A stretch of 61,043 nt of DNA, from NCBI RefSeq assembly GCF_010211755.1, contig NZ_PDWR01000022.1, positions 1-61,043 on the forward strand, in the 5' to 3' direction. Below, piece after piece: positions 52,444 to 61,043 of the stretch. Positions within the stretch are counted from its first letter, which is position 1, and each line of letters begins with the position of its first letter. Made by a program: the position numbers and the translations under genes. The notes below the pieces were generated by a model. That model was not told the DNA's origin, searched no databases, and was given only the letters and a program-made list of their open reading frames with translations. The stretch comes from Pseudoxanthomonas sangjuensis. GTDB taxonomy: Bacteria; Pseudomonadota; Gammaproteobacteria; Xanthomonadales; Xanthomonadaceae.

Positions 52444-55400
52444 CTACGCCCGCGGTTCGCGCAGGAACTTGGCCATCGCCGGCACGCTGCCGGGCGCGGC
52501 CGGGTCGAATTGCGCGGCGACGTCGATGAAGCCGCGCATCACTGCGATCTCGCGCGGGCTGCGGTTGAGGCCGTCGCGCAGTTCCGGGTCGGCGCCGGCG
52601 CGCAGCAGGCGCTGGACCACGCGCAGCAGGCCGTGCAGCGCGGCCAGGTGCAGTGGGCCGAAGCCGCGCGGATCGCGCACGTCGAGCACCACGTCTTCCT
52701 CGAGCATGCGGTCGAGCGCGGCCAGCACCACGTCCTCGTCGCAGGCGGTGCCGGGCTCGGCGCGCGCGCCAAGCAGCAGCAGCAGCGGCGTCACCGAACC
52801 GGCGGCGACGCGCTCGGGTTCGGCGCCGGCCAGCAACAGGATGTCGAGCAGCGCGACCAGGCGCGCGCGGTCGCGGGCGATGAAGCCGAACAGCGCCGCG
52901 CAGTGCAGTGGGGTGAGGCCCTGCGCGTCGCTGGCGTGCACGTCGGCGCCGGCGGTGAGCAGGCGCGCGGCGATGTCGGGCAAGCCCAGCGCCGCGGCCA
53001 GCATCAGCACGGTGACGCCGCCGGGCAGGCGATGCTCGAGCTGCGCGCCGGCGCGCAGCAGCGCGTCGACGATGTCGGCCTGGCGCATGCTCACCGCCGC
53101 CGACAGCGGCGTGGCGCCGGTGTTGGCGGCGTGCTGCGGATCGGCGCCGTGCGCCAGCAGCAGGTCGACCGCGGCGCGGTGACCGCCACCGGCCGCGCGC
53201 AGCAGTGCGGTGCAGCCCTGCGCATCGACCGAATCGACCGCGAGGCCGAGGTCGAGCAGCTTGCGCACCGGGTCGATGTCGCCGGCCATCGCCGCGGCGG
53301 GCAGGTCGGCGGGACGCAGCGCGCGCTTCGGCAACGGCCAGCCGCGCCAGTCGAGCCAGTCGGCGAGGTCGCGGCGGCCGCTGGCGAGCGCGACGCCCAG
53401 CGGGGTCTGTCCGTCTGCGGCGCGCGCGTCGGGCGAGGCGCCCTTCGCGACCAGACGCTTCACCGCCTCGACCCGGCCCAGCGCCGCGGCCAGGTGCAGC
53501 GCCGACATGCCGTGGCGGTCGCGGGGCTCGCGATCGACGCCGAGGTCGAGCAGGCGATCCAGCAATTGCAATGCGTCGAGCCGGACCGCGAGCGAAAGCG
53601 CCGGATCGCCCGGCGGCGAATCGGCGAAGGCATCGGCGCCGCGTTCGAGCAGTTCCAGCGCGCAGGCCTCGATGTCGCGCGCGGGCGCCGCGTCCTGCGC
53701 GCAGGCGGCGAGGAAGCGCGACAGGCCGCCGGCGCCGGCCGGCGACAGGCCGCGGCGCAACAACGCGCGGATCGACGCGATCGCCGGCGCGCCCTGCGCG
53801 AACAGGGCGAACAGCGGGACGTCGCCGTGGCCGTCGCGCGCTTCCGCGGCGGCGCCACGCGCAAGCAGCCACTCCAGTGCGACCGGCGACAGCCGCAGCT
53901 CCGGATCGTGCAGCAGGCCGCCGAGTTCCTGCGCCGAACACAGCTTCGCCAGCGCGTCCTGGCCGTCGAAACCGCCGGCGCGCAGCGCGTCGCGCAGCAG
54001 CTCCAGCGGCGCGCGGTCGGGCGGCGCCTGCCCGGCCCCGCCATCGTCGTCGTTGTCGTTGCCGCCGGCGACCGCGGCGGGCAGCGCGTAGTCGGGATCG
54101 AGCGCGGTCACGATCGCCCAGCGCCCGGCTTCCGCGGCCAGGTCGATCGCTCGCTTGCCGTGCGCGTCGGCGAGGTCGGGTTCGACGCCCCATTCGAGCA
54201 GGCGCCGGATCGCGGTCGGCGAAACCACTTCCGCGGCGCAGGCCTGCATCAGCGCGTTGCGGCCCTGCGCGTCGGTGGCGTGGATGTCGGCGCCGGCATC
54301 GCGAAGTTTCTCCAGCGCGGCCGCGCGGCCGCCGCGCGCCGCGTCCAGCCACGGGGTCCGGCCTTCGCCGTCGACCGCCTGCACCTCGGCGCCGGCCGCG
54401 AGCAGCAGTTCGATGATCTCCACGTGCCCGGCCAGCGCCGCCTCGTGCAGCGCGGTGCGGCCGCGCGCGTCGCGGGTGGTCGCCCTGGCCTTGTGCTTCA
54501 GCAGCAGCTGCACGCCGGCGGCATCGTCCTCCTCGGTCGCGGCGGCGGCGAGCAGCACCGGCTGGCCGCCGGCGGGTTCGGGCTTGGCGCCGCGTTCGAG
54601 CAGGAATTTCGCCAGCCGCCAGTTGCCGGCGACGCAGGCCACGCCGAGCGGGGTCAGCCCTTCGTGGTTCAGCGCATCGATCTCGGCGGCGGCGTCGCGC
54701 AGCAGCGCGGCCACGCCGGGATCGGAACTGCGCGCGGCATGGTGCAGCGGGGTATTGCCTTCGCCGTCGACCACGCGCGGGTCGGCACCGTTGGCGAGCA
54801 GCGTGGTCACCGCGTCGGGACGGCCGTGCCAGCTGTCGCGGGTCGCGGCCAGCAGCGGCGTGACCCCGGCGCGGGCGTCGTTGAGGCCGACGCCGCGCGC
54901 GATCAGCGCGCGCAGCAGGCGCAGGTCCGGCAGCACCGCGGCGAGCGCGGCGAGGCCGCGCTGGTCGCGGCCGTCGGCCGGCGGCGCGGCGTGCGGATCG
55001 GCGCCGGCCTCGAGCAGTTCCAGCGCGCGCTCGACGCGGCCGCTGCGCGCGGCTTCGTACAACTGCGCGACCAGGTCGCCGGCGGCGACCGCGGTTTCCG
55101 CCGGCGCCGGCGCCCCGGCCGCGGCTCCCGCGGCCGCTTGCGGCTTCGGCTGGCGCTTCATTTCCACCACCGGCAGGCCGCCGGCGCGCATCGCGAACCG
55201 CTGCATGCCCCAGTGCAGCAGCGGCAGCGCCGCGGCATAGCCCAGCGCCGCAGGCCAGTGCGCCGCGGCCGGCAGCAGGCCCGGCCAGGCCAGCAGCAGG
55301 CCGCCGCCGATCGCCAGCGCGACCAGCGCGGCCACCGCCAGCCCGTGCCAGTCGTGGGCCTCCGGGTCGGACAGGGTTTGCAGGTGCGCCGGCCACGCGC

Positions 55401-55797
55401 CGGATTCGCGTTCGACGCTGCGCCACAGCGGCCAGCTGCGCCACAGCGCGATCAGCGCCAGGCCCGCCGCCACGCTCAGGCCCAGCACCGCGGCCAGGCC
55501 GGCGTCGCGCAGCAGCGACGCCAGCGGCCACGCCAGCAGCCCGGCGGCACCGCCGAAGCCCGCGCCCCAGGCGATCAGCAACGGGCCGATTTCGCCGAGC
55601 CAGCTCGCCGCATCGGCGCGCCGCGTCGGCACGCGCGTGCCGCGCCGCCACGACACGCCCAGCGCCAGCAGCGGCTGGGCGACGAAGGCGCACGCCGCGG
55701 GGACGATGCCGCCGAAGCCGGCCAGCGCGGCCAGCAGCACGCCCAGCGCCGGGGCCGCCGCGGCATGGCGTTTTTCGCGCCGGCCGGGCTCAGGCAT
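52444..55797 (-). CDS. Large ankyrin-repeat membrane protein
   Basis: A 1117-aa protein. The first ~205 residues contain about four or five hydrophobic helices (e.g. [20 protein letters not shown], 65-90, 100-120, 153-175). An Ala/Pro-rich linker (~217-240) follows, then 20 or more ankyrin repeats to the end (repeated pattern G-x-TPLHxAA-x-x-G-x-x-x-x-V-x-x-LL-x-x-GAD, e.g. [31 protein letters not shown]). Helices plus ankyrins suggest a membrane-tethered protein-interaction platform. Ankyrin start overlaps the YcgL stop by 8 bp, so they are co-transcribed. Function unknown. Confidence 0.9.
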   Translation of the reverse strand: MPEPGRREKRHAAAAPALGVLLAALAGFGGIVPAACAFVAQPLLALGVSWRRGTRVPTRRADAASWLGEIGPLLIAWGAGFGGAAGLLAWPLASLLRDAGLAAVLGLSVAAGLALIALWRSWPLWRSVERESGAWPAHLQTLSDPEAHDWHGLAVAALVALAIGGGLLLAWPGLLPAAAHWPAALGYAAALPLLHWGMQRFAMRAGGLPVVEMKRQPKPQAAAGAAAGAPAPAETAVAAGDLVAQLYEAARSGRVERALELLEAGADPHAAPPADGRDQRGLAALAAVLPDLRLLRALIARGVGLNDARAGVTPLLAATRDSWHGRPDAVTTLLANGADPRVVDGEGNTPLHHAARSSDPGVAALLRDAAAEIDALNHEGLTPLGVACVAGNWRLAKFLLERGAKPEPAGGQPVLLAAAATEEDDAAGVQLLLKHKARATTRDARGRTALHEAALAGHVEIIELLLAAGAEVQAVDGEGRTPWLDAARGGRAAALEKLRDAGADIHATDAQGRNALMQACAAEVVSPTAIRRLLEWGVEPDLADAHGKRAIDLAAEAGRWAIVTALDPDYALPAAVAGGNDNDDDGGAGQAPPDRAPLELLRDALRAGGFDGQDALAKLCSAQELGGLLHDPELRLSPVALEWLLARGAAAEARDGHGDVPLFALFAQGAPAIASIRALLRRGLSPAGAGGLSRFLAACAQDAAPARDIEACALELLERGADAFADSPPGDPALSLAVRLDALQLLDRLLDLGVDREPRDRHGMSALHLAAALGRVEAVKRLVAKGASPDARAADGQTPLGVALASGRRDLADWLDWRGWPLPKRALRPADLPAAAMAGDIDPVRKLLDLGLAVDSVDAQGCTALLRAAGGGHRAAVDLLLAHGADPQHAANTGATPLSAAVSMRQADIVDALLRAGAQLEHRLPGGVTVLMLAAALGLPDIAARLLTAGADVHASDAQGLTPLHCAALFGFIARDRARLVALLDILLLAGAEPERVAAGSVTPLLLLLGARAEPGTACDEDVVLAALDRMLEEDVVLDVRDPRGFGPLHLAALHGLLRVVQRLLRAGADPELRDGLNRSPREIAVMRGFIDVAAQFDPAAPGSVPAMAKFLREPRA

Positions 55798-56047
55798 CGG
55801 CGCGCTCGCCGGGCGACGCCTGCGGCGGGAACTGCACGTGGAAGCCGCGCGCGGCCAGGTTCTGCCGCACCACCGCCGCGTCCTCGCGGGCCAGCCGCCG
55901 TTCCGGGGTCAGCGCCACTTCCAGCACGAAGTCCAGCGCGCCCATCTGCGTGCGCAACGGTTCCGGCAACCGCGCGAAGTCGTCGCGCGCGGCGAGGTAG
56001 ACGAAGGTGTCGGCCTTGCGCCGGCTCTTGTAAACGTAGGCTTGCAT
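55790..56047 (-). CDS. YcgL domain protein
   Basis: An 85-aa protein starting [19 protein letters not shown] and continuing [20 protein letters not shown], the pattern of YcgL, a small conserved gammaproteobacterial family. Its structure is known but its function is not. The start at 56047 is family-consistent. Its last 8 bp overlap the ankyrin gene start; the two are divergent from the S9 peptidase gene at 56219 (172-bp gap). Confidence 0.88.
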   Translation of the reverse strand: MQAYVYKSRRKADTFVYLAARDDFARLPEPLRTQMGALDFVLEVALTPERRLAREDAAVVRQNLAARGFHVQFPPQASPGERADA

Positions 56048-56218
56048 CCGTTCGGTACGACTTCTCGGGACTTCAACGTCGATACGCGATTGTGTCGGAA
56101 TTGGCAGTGCGGCGAAACACCCGCGCGGCGGGCGCGGCGGCATGACCTGTGGAGGATTCGGCTTTGTGCACGGGCTGTTAACCTTGCCCGCCAGTCCCGC
56201 CGACCGGAATCCGACCCG

Positions 56219-58597
56219 ATGCGCTTCGCCCCGCTTTTCGCGCCCGTCGCCCTCCTCGCCGCGCTGCCGCCGGCCGCCGCCTTCGCGCAGACGCCGCCGC
56301 TGACCATCGAACAGGTGATGGCCGACCCCGACTGGATCGGCCCGCCGGTCGAACAGGCGGCCTGGGGCTGGGACAGCCGCCACGTGCAGTACCGGCTCAA
56401 GCGCGACGGCAGCCTGGTCCGCGACAGCTTCGTGCAGGCGCTGGACGGCGGCGCCGCGCGCCGCGTCGGCGACGACGAACGGCAGGCGCTGGAAGGCGGC
56501 GCGCCGGTCTACGACGCGACGCGCCAGCGCATGGCCTTCGTCCGCAACGGCGACGTGTTCGTGCGCGACCTGCGCAACGGCGCGCTGACGCAACTGAGCC
56601 GCAGCGACGAAGCGGACGCGCAGCCGGCCTTCGCCAGCGACGGCGGCGTGGTCTGGCGCACCGGCGACGACTGGTGGCATTGGTCGCCGGACGGCGGCGT
56701 GGCCCAGGCCAGCGCGGTCAAGGCGCAGAAGGATCCGGCCGCGCCGCCGAAGCCCGACGCGCTGCGCGAACAGCAACTGCGCACGCTCGACACCCTGGCC
56801 CGCGACCGCGCATTGCGCGAGGAACTGCGCAGGCAGGACGAAGCCTGGCGCCGCGCCGACCCGAGCCGCGCGCCGGCGCCGGTCTACCTGGGCGACGACG
56901 TCGAGATCGGCGACAGCGCGCTGTCGCCGAACGCGCGCTGGCTGCTGGTGGTCACGCAGAAGAAGGGCGCCGACGCCGGCCAGGCCGGCAAGATGCCGAA
57001 GTACGTGACCGAGTCCGGCTACGAGGAATTCCAGGACGCGCGCACCCGCGTCGGCCGCAACCCGCCGTCGCCGCACCGGCTGTGGCTGGTCGACGTGGCA
57101 GGCGCATCGGCGCGCGAACTGAAGTTCGACGGCCTGCCCGGCATCGCCGACGATCCGCTCGCCGCGTTGCGCGAGCGGGCCGGCAAGGAGCCGCTGAAGG
57201 GCAACCGCGACGTGCGCATCGAGACCGACGGCGACGGCAGCGGCCCGGCGATCCACTGGAGCGCCGACGGCGCCAACGCCGCGGTGCTGCTGCGTGCGGT
57301 CGACAACAAGGACCGCTGGCTGGCCAGCGTCGATTTCGCCGCGGCCAAGCTGGTCGTGCGCCACCGCCTGACCGACCCGGCGTGGATCAACTGGAACTTC
57401 AACGAATTCGGCTGGTTGCCGGACGGACGCACGCTGTGGTTCCTGTCCGAACAGAGCGGGTATTCGCACCTGTACCTGCAGGCCGGCACCGGCAAGCCGC
57501 GCGCGCTGACCGCGGGTCGGTGGGAAGTCTCGTCGGTGGCGCCGAACGCCGACGGCAGCGCCTTCCTGTTCCTGTGCAACCGCGCGCGGCCGGGCGACTA
57601 CGAAGTCTGCACCGTCGGTGCGGGCGGCGGCGAGGTGCGCGAACTGACCTCGCTCGACGGCGCCGAGGGTTTCTCGCTTTCGCCGGACGGCAAGCGGCTG
57701 CTGGTTTCGTATTCGCGCAGCTACCTGCCCACGCAGCTGGCCGTGGTGCCGGCCGATGGCGGCGAGGCGCGGGTGTTGACCGACACGCGCAGCGCGGCGT
57801 TCAAGTCGCGCGAATGGATCCAGCCGGAGATCGTGCAGGTGCCGTCGAAGCACGGCGCGGGCGTCGTGTGGGGCAAGTACTACGGGCCGAAGGATCCCGA
57901 GCCGGGCCGCAAGTACCCGATCGTGATGTTCGTGCACGGCGCCGGCTACCTGCAGAACGTCGACCTGCACTACCCGAACTACTTCCGCGAGCAGATGTTC
58001 CACAACCTGCTGGTGCAGCGCGGCTACGTCGTGCTCGACCTGGATTACCGCGGCAGCGCCGGCTACGGCCGCGACTGGCGCACCGCGATCTACCGCAACA
58101 TGGGCCATCCGGAGCTGGAGGACTACCTCGACGGCCTCGACTGGCTGGCGGCGAACAGGCAGGGCGACGCCGACCGCGCCGGCATCTACGGCGGCAGCTA
58201 CGGCGGCTTCATGACCTTCATGGCGCTGTTCCGCGCGCCGGGCAAGTTCAAGGCCGGCGCCGCGCTGCGCCCGGTGGTCGACTGGACCCAGTACAACCAC
58301 GAATACACCAGCAACATCCTCAACACCCCGGACATCGACCCCGAGGCGTACAAGGCCTCGTCGCCGATCGAATTCGCCGCCGGCCTGCAGGACCACCTGC
58401 TGATCGCGCACGGCATGATCGACGACAACGTGTTCTTCAGGGATTCGGTGGTGCTGGCGCAGAAGCTGATCGAACTGCACAAGGACAACTGGCAGATCGC
58501 GCCGTATCCGCTGGAACGGCACGGCTTCACCCGCGCCGACTCGTGGCTGGACGAGTACAAGCGCATCCTGAAGCTGTTCGAAGAACAACTGAAATGA
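56219..58597 (+). CDS. S9 family peptidase (dipeptidyl-peptidase IV-like), secreted
   Basis: A 792-aa exported enzyme: signal peptide ([23 protein letters not shown]), an eight-bladed-type propeller (~30-530) and an alpha/beta-hydrolase domain. Its catalytic S660 is in GGSYGGF, Asp in [10 protein letters not shown] and His in ERHGF. Before the domain, [16 protein letters not shown] is the DPP4-like hydrophobic strand. Propeller residues include EFG-type segments NEFGWLP and [10 protein letters not shown] that fit the DPP family. It probably removes dipeptides from peptides with a penultimate Pro or Ala. Start at 56219 fits the signal peptide. Confidence 0.93.
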   Translation: MRFAPLFAPVALLAALPPAAAFAQTPPLTIEQVMADPDWIGPPVEQAAWGWDSRHVQYRLKRDGSLVRDSFVQALDGGAARRVGDDERQALEGGAPVYDATRQRMAFVRNGDVFVRDLRNGALTQLSRSDEADAQPAFASDGGVVWRTGDDWWHWSPDGGVAQASAVKAQKDPAAPPKPDALREQQLRTLDTLARDRALREELRRQDEAWRRADPSRAPAPVYLGDDVEIGDSALSPNARWLLVVTQKKGADAGQAGKMPKYVTESGYEEFQDARTRVGRNPPSPHRLWLVDVAGASARELKFDGLPGIADDPLAALRERAGKEPLKGNRDVRIETDGDGSGPAIHWSADGANAAVLLRAVDNKDRWLASVDFAAAKLVVRHRLTDPAWINWNFNEFGWLPDGRTLWFLSEQSGYSHLYLQAGTGKPRALTAGRWEVSSVAPNADGSAFLFLCNRARPGDYEVCTVGAGGGEVRELTSLDGAEGFSLSPDGKRLLVSYSRSYLPTQLAVVPADGGEARVLTDTRSAAFKSREWIQPEIVQVPSKHGAGVVWGKYYGPKDPEPGRKYPIVMFVHGAGYLQNVDLHYPNYFREQMFHNLLVQRGYVVLDLDYRGSAGYGRDWRTAIYRNMGHPELEDYLDGLDWLAANRQGDADRAGIYGGSYGGFMTFMALFRAPGKFKAGAALRPVVDWTQYNHEYTSNILNTPDIDPEAYKASSPIEFAAGLQDHLLIAHGMIDDNVFFRDSVVLAQKLIELHKDNWQIAPYPLERHGFTRADSWLDEYKRILKLFEEQLK

Positions 58598-58634
58598 AGC
58601 ACATGCCCAGGCCGTTCGACGGGACGCCGAAGCC

Positions 58635-59180
58635 GTGAACGCGCCGCGCTCGCCGTTCGTCAACGCGCTCGGCTGGGTGTCGTTCGCGCTCGCCGCGCTC
58701 GGCGTCGTCTCCGGATTGATGCAGGCGGCGATGCTGCCGGCGCTGCAGCCGGAATCGCTGCTGCAGGCCCTCGGCGACGGCGGCATGGCGCTGCCGCCCG
58801 CGCTGCGCTGGACGTTCGAACACCTGCAGCTGCTCAACGGCGCATCGACCCTGCTCTCGGCGCTGTTCGCGTGGGTGTCGTGGGACCTGCTGCGGCGGCG
58901 CGAGTGGGCGCGGCGCGCCTTCATCGCCTTCCTCGTGCTGGGCGCGGCCGGCGGGTTCGCCGGCGCCGCGCTGTGCCTGCATGCGCTGGACTGGGCGGCG
59001 GCGCAAAACCCGATGGACGCCGGCGAACTCGACCCGCTGTTCGCGAGCCTGCAGTCGGCGACGCGGGTGGTGGCGATCGGCTCGGCGAGCCTGGTCGCGC
59101 TGCTGCACGCGGCGATCGTGTGGAAACTGTGCGCGCCGGCGATCCGCGCCGAGTTTTCCGGCGGCGAAGGGTCGGCATAG
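58635..59180 (+). CDS. Four-helix membrane protein, unknown function
   Basis: A 181-aa protein with hydrophobic segments at about 9-32, 64-83, 91-114 and 141-165, and few other features. It does not match a family I can name. GTG start at 58635, 37 bp after the S9 stop, so possibly co-transcribed. The C-terminus ends with an acidic/Gly-Ser tail. Confidence 0.7.
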   Translation: MNAPRSPFVNALGWVSFALAALGVVSGLMQAAMLPALQPESLLQALGDGGMALPPALRWTFEHLQLLNGASTLLSALFAWVSWDLLRRREWARRAFIAFLVLGAAGGFAGAALCLHALDWAAAQNPMDAGELDPLFASLQSATRVVAIGSASLVALLHAAIVWKLCAPAIRAEFSGGEGSA

Positions 59181-59226
59181 CGGCGCCGCGATCCCGGCCG
59201 GCGCGCGCAACGCATAGAATGCCGGC

Positions 59227-60144
59227 ATGAACGAATTCGACGACGTCCGCCAATACCTGCTCGGCCTGCAGGACCGCATCTGCGCCGCGATCGAGGCCGC
59301 CGACGGCGGCGCGCGCTTCCACGAAGACAACTGGACCCGCGCCGAGGGCGGCGGCGGGCGCACCCGCGTGCTGCGCGACGGCGCGGTGTTCGAACAGGCC
59401 GGCATCGGCTTCTCCGACGTGTCCGGCACGAAGCTGCCGCCGTCGGCGACCGCCGCGCGGCCGCAGCTGTCCGGCGTGGCGTGGCGCGCGGCCGGCGTGT
59501 CGCTGGTGTTCCATCCGCGCAACCCGTACCTGCCGACTACGCACGCCAACGTGCGCCACTTCCGCGCCGAACGCGACGGCGAAACCGTGGCCTGGTGGTT
59601 CGGCGGCGGCTTCGACCTGACTCCGTTCTATCCGTTCGACGACGACGTGCTGCACTGGCATCGCACCGCGCGCGCGCTGTGCGAACCGTTCGGCGGGCAG
59701 GAGCGCTACGCGGCGCACAAGCGCTGGTGCGACGAGTATTTCTTCCTCAAGCACCGCGGCGAGACCCGCGGCGTCGGCGGCCTGTTCTTCGACGACCTGC
59801 ACGGCGACTTCGACCGCGAATTCGCCTACCTGCGCGCGGTCGGCGACGGTTTCCTCGACGCCTACCTGCCCATCGTCGAGCGCCGCAAGGACGCGCCCTT
59901 CGGCGAGCGCGAGCGCGAGTTCCAGCTGTACCGCCGCGGCCGCTACGTCGAGTTCAACCTGGTCTACGACCGCGGCACCCTGTTCGGCCTGCAGAGCGGC
60001 GGCCGCGCCGAAAGCATCCTGATGAGCCTGCCGCCGCGGGTGCGCTGGGAATACGGCTACGCGCCGGAACCGGGCAGCGCCGAGGCGCGCCTGCACGACT
60101 ACCTGCGCCCGCGCGACTGGCTGGCCGAGCTGGCGCCGCGCTAG
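59227..60144 (+). CDS. hemF: Oxygen-dependent coproporphyrinogen III oxidase
   Basis: Converts coproporphyrinogen III to protoporphyrinogen IX with O2, in the haem pathway. The 305-aa protein is the E. coli HemF size. Conserved segments are [15 protein letters not shown] [53 protein letters not shown], and the C-terminal [21 protein letters not shown] with [12 protein letters not shown]. Cytosolic, and needs no iron-sulphur cluster. Its stop overlaps the convergent DUF421 gene by 4 bp. Confidence 0.97.
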   Translation: MNEFDDVRQYLLGLQDRICAAIEAADGGARFHEDNWTRAEGGGGRTRVLRDGAVFEQAGIGFSDVSGTKLPPSATAARPQLSGVAWRAAGVSLVFHPRNPYLPTTHANVRHFRAERDGETVAWWFGGGFDLTPFYPFDDDVLHWHRTARALCEPFGGQERYAAHKRWCDEYFFLKHRGETRGVGGLFFDDLHGDFDREFAYLRAVGDGFLDAYLPIVERRKDAPFGEREREFQLYRRGRYVEFNLVYDRGTLFGLQSGGRAESILMSLPPRVRWEYGYAPEPGSAEARLHDYLRPRDWLAELAPR

Positions 60145-60626
60145 CCCGCCCTGCCGTCGCGGGTTTCGATGGTGATGTGGCCGTTGGTTTCGAGGATGGC
60201 CAGGCGGATGTCCGCCTCGCGGATGCAACCGGCCGCGCGCATCGCCTTGCGGAAATCGGCCTCGCTGACCAGCTGCTTGCGCAACACCCCGCGGTGGACG
60301 CGGCCGTCCCGCGCCAGCACCGTCGCCTGGCCCTCGACCAGCCGGCGGAAGCGCGGGTAACGCGCTGACAGCCAGGCCACCACGTAGTTCAGCACGATCA
60401 GCGTGCCGGCCATGACGCAGGCGCCGGTCAGCGAGTTGTCGCCGCCGTTGATGCCGTTCTGCACCGCGTTGCCGATCAGGATCAGCAGGATCAGGTCGAA
60501 CGGGGTGAACTGGCCGACCGCGCGCTTGCCCGAAACCCGGACCAGCGCCATCACCAGCACGTAGACGGCGACGCCGCGCACGACGAAGTGCCACCACGGC
60601 GCCGACAACTGGAACATCTCGGCCAT
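60141..60626 (-). CDS. DUF421 (YetF-like) membrane protein
   Basis: A 161-aa protein with three membrane helices (~15-32, 40-60, 68-88) and a cytosolic YetF C-terminal domain. Family landmarks are [31 protein letters not shown] and [36 protein letters not shown] at 60626 with GGGAGCGGG upstream is preferred over longer starts at 60689 and 60722. Function is not established. The last genuine gene of the contig. Confidence 0.85.
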   Translation of the reverse strand: MAEMFQLSAPWWHFVVRGVAVYVLVMALVRVSGKRAVGQFTPFDLILLILIGNAVQNGINGGDNSLTGACVMAGTLIVLNYVVAWLSARYPRFRRLVEGQATVLARDGRVHRGVLRKQLVSEADFRKAMRAAGCIREADIRLAILETNGHITIETRDGRAG

Positions 60627-60847
60627 CGCACCCGCTCCCGACGTATCGACCGGCCGATTGTGCCGGTTCCGCCGCGTCTTCGCCGCCATGAAAAGGGCTG
60701 CTTTTGGTTCCGACGCGATCACGCATGGTGCATCAGGGGCGCGATCCCGACGTGCACCGCCACGAAATCGCCGGAAGCCCTCTGGAGGGAAGCCCCCTGA
60801 GTCAGGGGGCGCCGCGGAGCGGCGGGGTCTGGCAGCACGGTGCGGGG

Positions 60848-60900
60848 CCCAAGATTCGCGCCGCGAATCTTGGGGGTCTTTTCATGCGTGCATGAAAAGA
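60848..60900. repeat. Two adjacent near-perfect palindromes
   Basis: 13-bp arms CCCAAGATTCGCG (60848-60860) and CGCGAATCTTGGG (60862-60874) with a 1-nt centre, then 11-bp arms TCTTTTCATGC (60877-60887) and GCATGAAAAGA (60890-60900). 60627-60847 holds no gene that I can recognise, apart from the DUF421 start region. Function unknown; it may be a dispersed repeat or transcript-end structure. Confidence 0.6.
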
Positions 60901-60909
60901 GCGCACAAA

Positions 60910-60946
60910 TAAAAAGCCCCGCTAGCCGGGGGAAGGCTGCGGGGCC
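60910..60946 (-). terminator. Possible terminator of a gene beyond the contig end (minus strand)
   Basis: On the minus strand GCCCCGCAGCC pairs with GGCTAGCGGGGC (60935-60945 and 60916-60927, one bulge) and is followed by TTTTTATTTG. It would end a minus-strand transcript coming from the right, cut off by the contig end. It is possible that the last bases near it are already affected by adapter. Confidence 0.45.
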
Positions 60947-60952
60947 GGGGAA

Positions 60953-61043
60953 CTGGCCCTTATACACATCCGACGCTGCGGCCGAAGAGGATAATGGAGG
61001 TGTCTAGGGTGGCGCGGTCAGTAACATAAAATACGAAGGGGAG
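60953..61043. other. Sequencing adapter contamination (Illumina Nextera type)
   Basis: 60953-60970 reads CTGGCCCTTATACACATC, 16 of 18 bases of the Nextera mosaic end. It is followed by GACGCTGCGGCCGA (12 of 14 of the read-2 adapter), then AGAGGATA (60986-60993), which equals the reverse complement of the Nextera i5 index TATCCTCT. The following ~20 bases resemble GTGTAGATCTCGGTGG with errors. This is a contig-end artefact and not genome. Confidence 0.9.

Noticed and set aside
52030-56145. 1371-codon + strand frame antisense to the ankyrin gene
   Set aside because: Ankyrin repeats are clear on the minus strand; the + strand frame is their antisense echo with QR/GA repeats.
55790-59215. 1141-codon minus-strand open frame spanning the S9 peptidase
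   Set aside because: Only its last 85 codons (YcgL, 55790-56047) are a real protein; the rest is antisense to the S9 peptidase gene.
60627-60952. Short ORFs near the contig end
   Set aside because: No RBS, no recognisable protein; the region has palindromes and a terminator-like hairpin instead.

Overview
The window is about 61 kb of roughly 70% GC DNA that reads as chromosome of a Lysobacteraceae (Xanthomonadaceae) gammaproteobacterium of the Lysobacter / Luteimonas / Thermomonas / Stenotrophomonas kind. The support is the GTAG-type REP palindromes, the rhlB-trxA-rho and PII-ubiK-comM neighbourhoods, several family-typical S9 peptidases, and a peptide-modification locus (precursor, SagB-like dehydrogenase, 'peptide modification cyclase') that I know from this family. 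It looks like one whole assembly contig: it opens inside an IS3-type transposase and its last ~90 bases match an Illumina Nextera adapter with an index, so nothing after about 60952 should be read as biology.

Layout. 1-9700: transposase end, rtcB, an ECF sigma/membrane-protein pair facing a DUF6249 gene, a DsbA-like oxidoreductase, DUF3016, msrB, an L,D-transpeptidase, DUF4031, a secreted GH43 glycosidase behind a LacI-like palindrome, DUF3297 and DUF2884. 9700-14150: a tight seven-gene operon ending in an ECF42-type sigma factor with DGPF/YCII, VOC, SRPBCC, GFA and DUF1428 proteins, plus a divergent second YCII gene. 14195-19850: patatin lipoprotein, PII, ubiK, comM and an S9 peptidase lipoprotein.

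20128-25381 is the most interesting segment, a ribosomally synthesised peptide (RiPP)-type locus. A 100-aa precursor with a nitrile-hydratase-like leader is divergent from a SagB-like flavin dehydrogenase across a 97-bp gap carrying a 9-bp inverted repeat. It is convergent with a two-gene operon of a cAMP-receptor-like GGDEF protein and a membrane protein with a cyclase-fold domain and TPRs. That cyclase domain appears to have lost several catalytic residues, and no YcaO cyclodehydratase lies in the window.

25630-29683: glyoxylate shunt aceBA with a divergent LysR regulator. 29700-32217: a decayed monooxygenase fragment, a small ORF, a second LysR and a Gfo/Idh/MocA oxidoreductase. 32221-39062: a secreted cyanophycinase/isoaspartyl-peptidase fusion, divergent from a FecI-FecR-TonB receptor cassette, which suggests uptake and use of beta-aspartyl peptides. 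39109-48526: housekeeping genes (acyltransferase, arfB, DUF2059, ung, a two-receiver regulator, ftsEX, rhlB, trxA, rho). 48703-60626: a KefC-like antiporter whose 3' end is split by a low-GC lipoprotein gene flanked by 21-bp direct repeats, a TonB-C-like protein, a giant ankyrin membrane protein with a YcgL gene, an S9 peptidase, a membrane protein, hemF and DUF421.

No tRNA, rRNA, CRISPR array or prophage was seen.
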